This document shows positions 53,328 to 62,932 of a stretch of DNA of 64,000 bases, one piece after another; positions within the stretch are counted from its first letter, which is position 1; each line of letters opens with the position of its first letter. The notes under the pieces are model-generated. The model ran no database searches. It was not told the origin of the DNA and saw nothing but the letters and a program-made list of their open reading frames with translations. The translations under genes were made by a program, and so were the position numbers. Source of the stretch: Hydractinia symbiolongicarpus (Eukaryota > Cnidaria > Hydrozoa > Anthoathecata > Hydractiniidae); the NCBI RefSeq assembly GCF_029227915.1, contig NC_079884.1, positions 17,300,001 to 17,364,000 of the forward strand. The letters are read 5' to 3'.

Positions 53328-54201
53328 CCTGTGGAGACAGGTGGAACCACGTGATTTACGTGTAAGGCGTTTATTAGGCAGTTAATAGCCATGTTACAGT
53401 CTTTATAGCCCTGAACATGTAGTTGACGGTGTTATAACGCCATGGTGCAATGGCAAACGAATTAGGCGGTATAGTCGAATAAGAGTGAAAGGGCTAGACC
53501 AATGGTAACCTCCGCAGTCACGTGGAACCACGTGATTTACGTCTAAGGCTCTTATTACGCGGTTAAAAGCCATGTTACAGTCTTTATGAACCTGTACGAG
53601 TATTTGACGGTGTTATAAGGCCATGGAGCATTGTAAAAAACAACCTGAGACGTCGGAGTCCATTGAGAGTGGAAGGACTAGACCAATGGTAACCTGTGTA
53701 GACAGGTGAAACCACGTGATTAACGTGTAAGGCCTTTATTGCGCAGTTAAAGGCCATGTTACAGTCTTTATAGACCTGTACGATTATTTCACGAAGTTAT
53801 AAGGCCATGTAGCATTGCAAAACGACTTGGGACGTCGTAGTCCATTGAGAGTGGAAGGACTAGGCCAATGGTAACCTCCGCAGTCACGTGGAACCACGTA
53901 ATTTACGTGTAAGGCCTTTATTACGCCGTTAAAAGACATATTACAGCCTTTATAGACCTGTACGAGTATGTCACGAAGTTATAAGGCCATGGAGCATTGG
54001 AAAACGACCTGAAACGTCGGAGTCCATTGAGAGTGGAAGTTCTAGACCAATGGTAACCTGTGGAGACAGGTGGAACCACGTGATTTACGTGTAAGGCCTT
54101 TATTACGCAGTTAAAAGCCATGTTACAGTCTTTATAGTCCCGTACGAGTTTGTGCCAGTGTTATAAGGCCATGGAGCATTGGAAAACGACCTGAGACGTC
54201 G
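53328..54201 (+). repeat. Satellite preceding the 1,275-bp duplication
   Basis: This contains a CCCTGAACATGTAG monomer with ATGGTGCAATGGC. Elsewhere this monomer usually reads ATGGTGTAATGGC; the C state is shared with 54353 and 55628. Bases ~53396-53770 recur at ~54307-54681 (offset 911). Private substitutions include ACGCCGTTAAAAG near 53926, GAGTATGTCACG near 53964, GAAACGTCGG near 54011 and GAGTTTGTGCCAG near 54146. Confidence 0.78.
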
Positions 54202-55476
54202 GAGTCCATTGAGAGTGGAAGGTCTAGACCAATGGTAACCTGTGGAGACAGGTGGAACCACGTGATTTACGTGTAAGGCGTTTATTAGGCAGTTAATAGC
54301 CATGTTACAGTCTTTATAGCCCTGAACATGTAGTTGACGGTGTTATAACGCCATGGTGCAATGGCAAACGAATTAGGCGGTATAGTCGAATAAGAGTGAA
54401 AGGGCTAGACCAATGGTAACCTCCGCAGTCACGTGGAACCACGTGATTTACGTCTAAGGCTCTTATTACGCGGTTAAAAGCCATGTTACAGTCTTTATGA
54501 ACCTGTACGAGTATTTGACGGTGTTATAAGGCCATGGAGCATTGTAAAAAACAACCTGAGACGTCGGAGTCCATTGAGAGTGGAAGGACTAGACCAATGG
54601 TAACCTGTGGAGACAGGTGAAACCACGTGATTAACGTGTAAGGCCTTTATTGCGCAGTTAAAGGCCATGTTACAGTCTTTATAGACCTGTACGATTATTT
54701 CACGAAGTTATAAGGCCATGTAGCATTGCAAAACGACTTGGGACGTCGTAGTCCATTGAGAGTGAAAGGACTAGACCAATGGTAACTTCCGCAGACACGT
54801 GAAACAACGTGATTTACGTCTAAGGCTCTTATTACGCGGTTAAAAGCCATGTTACAGTCTTTATCAACCTCTACGAGTACTTGACGGTGTTTTGAGGCAA
54901 TGGAGCATTGCAAAACGACTTGGGACGTCGTAGCCCATTGAGAGTGGAAGGACTACACCAATGGTAAAATCCGCAGACACGTGCAGTCACGTGAATTACA
55001 TGTAAGGCCATTATTAGGCAGCGAAAGGTCATAAAACATCCTTTAGAGACGGGTACATGTAGTTGGGGGTTATATTACGCCATGGTGCAATGGAAAACGA
55101 ATTGGGACGTCATAGTCGAGTGAGAGTTGAAGAACTAGACCAATGGTAACCTCCGCAGACACGTGAAACCACGTGATTTACGTCTAAGGCCTTTATTACG
55201 CAGTTAATGGCCATGTTACAGTCTTTATAAACCTGTACGATTATTTCACGAAGTTATAAGGCCATGTAGCATTGCAAAACGACTTGGGACGTCGTAGTCC
55301 ATTGAGAGTGGAAGGACTAGACCAATGGTAACCTCCGCAGACACGTGAATCCACGTGATTTACGTCTAAGGCTCTTATTACGCGGTTAAAAGCCATGTTA
55401 CAGTCTTTATGAACCTGTACGAGTATTTGACGGTGTTATAAGGCCATGGAGCATTGGAAAACGACCTGAGACGTAG
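54202..55476 (+). repeat. 1,275-bp (7-monomer) tandem duplication, copy 1
   Basis: This is repeated directly at 55477-56763. Landmarks 54695/55970, 55378/56653 and marker monomers 55030/56305 are 1,275 bp apart. Both copies share rare states: GAGAGTGAAAGGAC, TTTATCAACCTCTACG and TTGGGGGTTATATTACG (most others have TTGGCGGTTATA). I noticed no difference inside the repeated part until ~55489/56764 (GAGAGTGG against GAGACTGG). Confidence 0.9.
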
Positions 55477-56763
55477 GAGTCCATTGAGAGTGGAAGGTCT
55501 AGACCAATGGTAACCTGTGGAGACAGGTGGAACCACGTGATTTACGTGTAAGGCGTTTATTAGGCAGTTAATAGCCATGTTACAGTCTTTATAGCCCTGA
55601 ACATGTAGTTGACGGTGTTATAACGCCATGGTGCAATGGCAAACGAATTAGGCGGTATAGTCGAATAAGAGTGAAAGGGCTAGACCAATGGTAACCTCCG
55701 CAGTCACGTGGAACCACGTGATTTACGTCTAAGGCTCTTATTACGCGGTTAAAAGCCATGTTACAGTCTTTATGAACCTGTACGAGTATTTGACGGTGTT
55801 ATAAGGCCATGGAGCATTGTAAAAAACAACCTGAGACGTCGGAGTCCATTGAGAGTGGAAGGACTAGACCAATGGTAACCTGTGGAGACAGGTGAAACCA
55901 CGTGATTAACGTGTAAGGCCTTTATTGCGCAGTTAAAGGCCATGTTACAGTCTTTATAGACCTGTACGATTATTTCACGAAGTTATAAGGCCATGTAGCA
56001 TTGCAAAACGACTTGGGACGTCGTAGTCCATTGAGAGTGAAAGGACTAGACCAATGGTAACTTCCGCAGACACGTGAAACAACGTGATTTACGTCTAAGG
56101 CTCTTATTACGCGGTTAAAAGCCATGTTACAGTCTTTATCAACCTCTACGAGTACTTGACGGTGTTTTGAGGCAATGGAGCATTGCAAAACGACTTGGGA
56201 CGTCGTAGCCCATTGAGAGTGGAAGGACTACACCAATGGTAAAATCCGCAGACACGTGCAGTCACGTGAATTACATGTAAGGCCATTATTAGGCAGCGAA
56301 AGGTCATAAAACATCCTTTAGAGACGGGTACATGTAGTTGGGGGTTATATTACGCCATGGTGCAATGGAAAACGAATTGGGACGTCATAGTCGAGTGAGA
56401 GTTGAAGAACTAGACCAATGGTAACCTCCGCAGACACGTGAAACCACGTGATTTACGTCTAAGGCCTTTATTACGCAGTTAATGGCCATGTTACAGTCTT
56501 TATAAACCTGTACGATTATTTCACGAAGTTATAAGGCCATGTAGCATTGCAAAACGACTTGGGACGTCGTAGTCCATTGAGAGTGGAAGGACTAGACCAA
56601 TGGTAACCTCCGCAGACACGTGAATCCACGTGATTTACGTCTAAGGCTCTTATTACGCGGTTAAAAGCCATGTTACAGTCTTTATGAACCTGTACGAGTA
56701 TTTGACGGTGTTATAAGGCCATGGAGCATTGGAAAACGACCTGAGACGTAGGAGTCCATTGAG
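55477..56763 (+). repeat. 1,275-bp tandem duplication, copy 2
   Basis: This is the second copy of the 7-monomer unit. It ends where GAGACTGGAAGG begins, the state found at ~39114, 41297, 44387 and 51120. From ~56468 it matches the 50824 block at offset 5,644 and continues with that block into 57214. Confidence 0.9.
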
Positions 56764-57559
56764 ACTGGAAGGTCTAGACCAATGGTAACCTGTGGAGACA
56801 GGTGGAACCACGTGATTTACGTGTAAGGCGTTTATTAGGCAGTTAATAGCCATGTTACAGTCTTTATAGCCCTGAACATGTAGTTGACGGTGTTATAACG
56901 CCATGGTGTAATGGCAAACGAATTAGGCGGTATAGTCGAATAAGAGTGAAAGGGCTAGACCAATGGTAACCTCCGCAGTCACGTGGAACCACGTAATTTA
57001 CGTGTAAGGCCTTTATTACGCGGTTAAAAGACATATTACAGCCTTTATAGACCTGTACGAGTATTTCACGAAGTTATAAGGCCATGGAGCAATGAAAAAC
57101 GACTTGAGACCTCGTAGTCCATTGAGGGTTAAGGGACTAGACCAATGGTAAAATGTGGAGACAGATGGAACCACGTGATTAACGTCTAAGGCTCTTATTG
57201 CGCGGTTAAAAGCCATGTTACAGTCTTTTTGAACCTGTGTGAGTATTTGACGGTGTTATAAGGCCATGGAGCATTGTAAAAAACGACCTGAGACTTCGTA
57301 GTCCATTGAGGGTTAAAGGACTAGACCAATGGTAAAATGTGGAGACAGGTGGAACCAGGTGATTTATGTGTAAGGCCTTTATTACGCTGGTAAAAGCCAT
57401 GTTACAGTCTTTATAGACCTGTACGATTACTTCACGAAGTTATAAGGCCATGTAGCATTGCAAAACGACTTGGGACGTCGTAGTCCATTGAGAGTGGAAG
57501 GACTAGGCCAATGGTAACCTCCGCAGTCACATGGAACCACGTAATTTACGTGTAAGGCC
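56764..57559 (+). repeat. Satellite continuing the 5,644-bp offset pair
   Basis: Up to ~57214 this follows 51120-51570. Private changes then appear: TCTTTTTGAACCTGTGTGAG near 57226 and AGACTTCGTAGTCC near 57291, the latter shared with 62391 and 63841. Bases ~57010-57832 recur at 62110-62932 (offset 5,100), including the unusual ATTACGCTGGTAAAAG and GATTACTTCACG states. Confidence 0.8.
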
Positions 57560-58720
57560 TTTATTACGCGGTTAAAAGACATATTACAGCCTTTATAGAC
57601 CTGTACGAGTATTTCACGAAGTTATAAGGCCATGGAGCATTGGAAAACGACCTGAGACGTCGGAGTCCATTGAGAGTGGAAGGTCTAGACCAATGGTAAC
57701 CTGTGGAGACAGGTGGAACCACGTGATTTACGTGTAAGGCCTTTATTACGCAGTTAAAAGCCATGTTACAGTCTTTATAGTCCCGTACGAGTTTTTGCCA
57801 GTGTTACAAAGCCATGGAGCATTGGAAAACGACCTGAGACGTCGGAGTCCATTGAGAGTGGAAGGTCTAGACCAATGGTAACCTGTGGAGACAGGTGGAA
57901 CCACGTGATTTACGTGTAAGGCCTTTATTAGGCAGTTAATAGCCATGTTACAGTCTTTATAGCCCTGAACATGTAGTTGACGGTGTTATAACGCCATGGT
58001 GTAATGGCAAACGAATTAGGCGGTATAGTCGAATAAGAGTGAAAGGGCTAGACCAATGGTAACCTCTGCAGTCACGTGGAACCACGAAATTTACGTGTAA
58101 GGCCTTTATTACGCGGTTAAAAGACATATTACAGCCTTTATAGACCTGTACGAGTATTTCACGAAGTTATAAGGCCAAGGAGCAATGAAAAACGACTTGG
58201 GACGTCGTAGTCCATTGAGAGTGGAAGGACTAGACCAATGGTAACTTCCGCAGACACGTGAAACAACGTGATTTACGTCTAAGGCTCTTATTACGCGGTT
58301 AAAAGCCATGTTACAGTCTTTATGAATCTCTACGAGTACTTGACGGTGTTTTAAGGCAATGGAGCATTGCAAAACGACTTGGGACGTCGTAGCCCATTGA
58401 GAGTGGAAGGACTACACCAATGGTAAAATCCGCAGACACGTGCAGTCACGTGAATTACATGTAAGGCCATTATTAGGCAGCGAAAGGTCATAAAACATCC
58501 TTTAGAGACGGGTACATGTAGTTGGCGGTTATATTACGCCATGGTGAAATGGAAAACGAATTGGGACGTCATAGTCGAGTGAGAGTTGAAGGACTAGACC
58601 AATGGTAACCTCCGCAGACACGTGAAACCACGTGATTTACGTCTAAGGCCTTTATTACGCAGTTAATGGCCATGTTACAGTCTTTATAAACCTGTACGAT
58701 TATTTCACGAAGTTATAAGG
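57560..58720 (+). repeat. 1.2-kb block, copy at 60838-61998
   Basis: Offset is 3,278 bp (18 monomers). Landmarks 57564/60842, 57746/61024, 58109/61387 and marker monomers 58489/61767 agree. Private changes include GTTACAAAGCC near 57805 and CCACGAAATTTACG near 58083 in this copy, and AATGACAAACG near 61282 and GGTAAATTCCG near 61519 in the other. Confidence 0.83.
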
Positions 58721-60294
58721 CCATGTAGCAATGAAAAACGACTTGAGACCTCGTAGTCCATTGAGGGTTAAGGGACTAGACCAATGGTAAAATGTGGAGA
58801 CAGGTGGAACCACGTGATTAACGTCTAAGGCTCTTATTGCGCGGTTAAAAGCCATGTTACAGTCTTTATCAACCTGTACGAGTATTTGACGGTGTTATAA
58901 GGCCATGGAGCATTGTAAAAAACGACCTGAGACGTCGGAGTCCATTGAGAGTGGAAGGACTAGACCAATGGTAACCTGTGGAGACAGGTGAAACCACGTG
59001 ATTTACGTGTAAGGCCTCTATTACGCAGTTAAAGGCCATGTTACAGTCTTTATAGACCTGTACGATTATTTCACGAAGTTATAAGGTCATGTAGCATTGC
59101 TAAACGACTTGGGACGTCGTAGTCCATTGAGAGTGGAAGGACTAGACCAATGGTAAAATCCGCAGACACGTGCAGTCGGGTGAATTACATGTAAGGCCAT
59201 TATTAGGCAGCGAAAGGTCATAAAACATCCTTTAGAGAGGGGTACATGTAGTTGGCGGCTATATAACGCCATGGTGCAATGGAAAACGAATTGGGACATC
59301 ATAGTCGAATAAGAGTGAAAGGGCTAGACCAATGGTAACCTCCGCAGTCACGTGGAACCACGTAATTTACGTGTAAGGCCTTTTTTACGCGGTTAAAAGA
59401 CATATTACAGCCTTTATAGACCTGTACGAGTATTTCACGAAGTTATAAGGCCGTGGAGCAATGGAAAACGACTTGAGACCTCGTAGTCCATTGAGAGTGG
59501 AAGGACTAGACCAATGGTAACCTCCGCAGACACGTGAAACCACGTGATTTAAGTCTAAGGCTCTTATTACGCGGCTAAAAGCCATGTTACAGTCTTTATG
59601 AACCTGTACGAGTATTTGACGGTGTTATAAGGCCATGGAGCATTGGAAAACGACCTGAGACGTCGGAGTCCATTGAGAGTGGAAGGTCTAGACCAATGGT
59701 AACCTGTGGAGACAGGTGGAACCACGTGATTTACGTGTAAGGCCTTTATTACGCGGTTAAAAGCCATATTACAGCCTTTATAGACCTGTACGAGTATTTC
59801 ACGAAGTTACAAGGCCATGGAGCAATGCAAAAGGACTTGGGACGTCGTAGTCCATTGAGAGTGGAAGGACTAGAACAATGGTAACTTCCGCAGACACGTG
59901 AAACAACGTGATTTACGTCTAAGTCTCTTATTACGCGGTTAAAAGCCATGTTACAGTCTTTATGAACCTCTACGAGTACTTGACGGTGTTTTAAGGCAAT
60001 GGAGCATTGCAAAACGACTTGGGACGTCGTAGCCCATTGAGAGTGGAAGGACTACACCAATGGTAAAATCCGCAGACACGTGCAGTCACGTGAATTAAAT
60101 GTAAGGCCATTATTAGGCAGCGAAAGGTCATAAAACATCCTTTAGAGACGGGCACATGTAGTTGGCGGTTATATTACGCCATGGTGCAATGGAAAACGAA
60201 TTGGGACGTCATAGTTGAGTGAGGGTTGAAGGACTAGACCAATGGTAACCTCCGCAGACACGTGAATCCACGTGATTTACGTCTAAGGCTCTTA
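58721..60294 (+). repeat. Irregular satellite, marker monomers close together
   Basis: Marker monomers lie at 58489, 59219 and 60129, only 4 and 5 monomers apart. Many private substitutions occur: CAGTCGGGTGAATTAC near 59177, GAGAGGGGTACATG near 59237, GGCTATATAACGCC near 59257 (shared with 63255), AAGGCCGTGGAG near 59449 and CAAAAGGACTTGG near 59828. It has no full-length partner in the window. Confidence 0.75.
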
Positions 60295-60837
60295 TTACGC
60301 GGTTAAAAGCCATGTTACAGTCTTTATGAACCTGTACGAGTATTTGACGGTGTTATGAGGCCATGGAGCATTGGAAAACGACCTGAGACGTAGGAGTCCA
60401 TTGCGAGTGGAAGGTCTAGACCAATGGTAACCTGTGGAGACAGGTGGAACCACGTGATTTACGTGTAAGGCGTTTATTAGGCAGTTAATAGCCATGTTAC
60501 AGTCTTTATAGCCCTGAACATGTAGTTGACGGTGTTATAACGCCATGGTGTAATGGCAAACGAATTAGGCGGTATAGTCGAATAAGAGTGAAAGGGCTAG
60601 ACCAATGGTAACCTCCGCAGTCACGTGGAACCACGTGATTTACGTCTAAGGCTCTTATTACGCGGTTAAAAGCCATGTTACAGTCTTTATGAACCTGTAC
60701 GAGTATTTGACGGTGTTATAAGGCCATGGAGCATTGTAAAAAACAACCTGAGACGTCAGAGTCCATTGATAGTGGAAGGACTAGACCAATGGTAACCTGT
60801 GGAGACAGGTGAAACGACGTGATTAACGTGTAAGGCC
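60295..60837 (+). repeat. Three-monomer block resembling 53192-53740
   Basis: This shares TGTTATGAGGCC (60353 and ~53250) and the succeeding CCCTGAACATG and ATTGTAAAAAACAACC monomers with the 53192 region, offset near 7,103. Private changes include TCCATTGCGAGTGG near 60400, ACGTCAGAGTCC near 60753 and GAAACGACGTG near 60812. Confidence 0.72.
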
Positions 60838-62109
60838 TTTATTACGCGGTTAAAAGACATATTACAGCCTTTATAGACCTGTACGAGTATTTCACGAAGT
60901 TATAAGGCCATGGAGCATTGGAAAACGACCTGAGACGTCGGAGTCCATTGAGAGTGGAAGGTCTAGACCAATGGTAACCTGTGGAGACAGGTGGAACCAC
61001 GTGATTTACGTGTAAGGCCTTTATTACGCAGTTAAAAGCCATGTTACAGTCTTTATAGTCCCGTACGAGTTTTTGCCAGTGTTATAAGGCCATGGAGCAT
61101 TGGAAAACGACCTGAGACGTCGGAGTCCATTGAGAGTGGAAGGTCTAGACCAATGGTAACCTGTGGAGACAGGTGGAACCACGTGATTTACGTGTAAGGC
61201 CTTTATTAGGCAGTTAATAGCCATGTTACAGTCTTTATAGCCCTGAACATGTAGTTGACGGTGTTATAACGCCATGGTGTAATGACAAACGAATTAGGCG
61301 GTATAGTCGAATAAGAGTGAAAGGGCTAGACCAATGGTAACCTCCGCAGTCACGTGGAACCACGTAATTTACGTGTAAGGCCTTTATTACGCGGTTAAAA
61401 GACATATTACAGCCTTTATAGACCTGTACGAGTATTTCACGAAGTTATAAGGCCAAGGAGCAATGAAAAACGACTTGGGACGTCGTAGTCCATTGAGAGT
61501 GGAAGGACTAGACCAATGGTAAATTCCGCAGACACGTGAAACAACGTGATTTACGTCTAAGGCTCTTATTACGCGGTTAAAAGCCATGTTACAGTCTTTA
61601 TGAACCTCTACGAGTACTTGACGGTGTTTTGAGGCAATGGAGCATTGCAAAACGACTTGGGACGTCGTAGCCCATTGAGAGTGGAAGGACTACACCAATG
61701 GTAAAATCCGCAGACACGTGCAGTCACGTGAATTACATGTAAGGCCATTATTAGGCAGCGAAAGGTCATAAAACATCCTTTAGAGACGGGTACATGTAGT
61801 TGGCGGTTATATTACGCCATGGTGCAATGGAAAACGAATTGGGACGTCATAGTCGAGTGAGAGTTGAAGAACTAGACCAATGGTAACCTCCGCAGACACG
61901 TGAAACCACGTGATTTACGTCTAAGGCCTTTATTACGCAGTTAATGGCCATGTTACAGTCTTTATAAACCTGTACGATTATTTCACGAAGTTATAAGGCC
62001 ATGTAACATTGCAAAACGACTTGGGACGTCGTAGTCCATTGAGAGTGGATGGACTAGACCAATGGTAACCTGTGGAGACAGGTGGAACCACGTGATTTAC
62101 GTGTAAGGC
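60838..62109 (+). repeat. Copy of 57560-58720 and following monomer
   Basis: This is the partner at offset 3,278 up to ~61998. It is followed by a monomer with GAGTGGATGGACTAG near 62047, which is joined to ACCTGTGGAGACAGGT and CAGTTAAAAGACATATTAC. The combination CAGTTAAAAGACAT is unusual, since CAGTT normally precedes GCCATG, so a crossover inside TTAAAAG near 62120 is likely. Confidence 0.78.
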
Positions 62110-62637
62110 CTTTATTACGCAGTTAAAAGACATATTACAGCCTTTATAGACCTGTACGAGTATTTCACGAAGTTATAAGGCCCATGGAGCAATGAAAAAC
62201 GACTTGATACCTCGTAGTCCATTGAGGGTTAAGGGACTAGACCAATGGTAAAATGTGGAGACAGGTGGAACCACGTGATTAACGTCTAAGGCTCTTATTG
62301 CGCGGTTAAAAGCCATGTTACAGTCTTTATGAACCTGTACGAGTATTTGACGGTGTTATAAGGCCATGGAGCATTGTAACAAACGACCTGAGACTTCGTA
62401 GTCCATTGAGGGTTAAAGGACTAGACCAATGGTAAAATGTGGAGACAGGTGGAACCGGGTGATTTATGTGTAAGGCCTTTATTACGCTGGTAAAAGCCAT
62501 GTTACAGTCTTTATAGACCTGTACGATTACTTCACGAAGTTATAAGGCCATGTAGCATTGCAAAACGACTTGGGACGTCGTAGTCCATTGAGAGTGGAAG
62601 GACTAGGCCAATGGTAACCTCCGCAGTCACATGGAAC

Positions 62638-62652
62638 CACGTAATTTACGTG
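62638..62652. other. 15-bp odd palindrome CACGTAATTTACGTG
   Basis: The arms CACGTAA and TTACGTG are exact inverted repeats around one central T. The word is present in many monomers, always in the same register. In other monomers the sister version CACGTGATTTACGTG keeps only 5-bp arms. It is a short dyad in the DNA; any protein binding is inference. Confidence 0.9.
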
Positions 62653-62663
62653 TAAGGCCTTTA

Positions 62664-62845
62664 TTACGCGGTTAAAAGACATATTACAGCCTTTATAGAC
62701 CTGTACGAGTATTTCACGAAGTTATAAGGCCATGGAGCATTGGAAAACGACCTGAGACGTCGGAGTCCATTGAGAGTGGAAGGTCTAGACCAATGGTAAC
62801 CTGTGGAGACAGGTGGAACCACGTGATTTACGTGTAAGGCCTTTA
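62664..62845 (+). repeat. Representative 182-bp monomer
   Basis: One typical unit, chosen as a reference. In order it contains TTACGCGGTTAAAA, a short AT-rich stretch with ATTACAGCC, TACGAGTATTTCACGAAG, ATAAGGCCATGGAGCATTGG, AAAACGACCTGAGACGTCGG, AGTCCATTGAGAGTGGAAGG, TCTAGACCAATGGTAA, a hairpin-like ACCTGTGGAGACAGGT, CCACGTGATTTACGTG and TAAGGCCTTTA. A hand count gives 33 C and 49 G (45% GC) and 9 CpG against about 8.9 expected. CpG is therefore not depleted, unlike in heavily methylated, old vertebrate or plant satellites. 182 is 2 modulo 3, so open frames break at each repeat. Confidence 0.95.
62799..62814. other. Hairpin-like dyad ACCTGTGGAGACAGGT
   Basis: Six-base arms ACCTGT and ACAGGT are exact inverted repeats around GGAG. 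This version alternates with CCTCCGCAGACACG or CCTCCGCAGTCACG at the same position in other monomers, and with AAATGTGGAGACAGG, which has shorter symmetry. It is representative of very many copies. Confidence 0.9.
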
Positions 62846-62932
62846 TTACGCAGTTAAAAGCCATGTTACAGTCTTTATAGTCCCGTACGAGTTTTTGCCA
62901 GTGTTATAAGGCCATGGAGCATTGGAAAACAA

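Larger units (their letters stand above)
62110..62932 (+). repeat. 0.8-kb block, copy of 57010-57832
   Basis: Offset is 5,100 bp, with a one-base insertion here at ~62183 (GGCCCATGG against GGCCATGG). It shares ACTTCGTAGTCC, ATTACGCTGG and CAGTCACATGGAACC. It differs at ATTGTAACAAACG (~62373; ATTGTAAAAAACG in the partner) and GAACCGGGTGATT (~62456; GAACCAGGTGATT in the partner). Confidence 0.83.

Noticed and set aside
62799-62814. Hairpin ACCTGTGGAGACAGGT as a transcription terminator
   Set aside because: It has six-base arms without a following T-run, is repeated in every second monomer or so, and has no gene upstream. A bacterial-type terminator makes no sense in this context.
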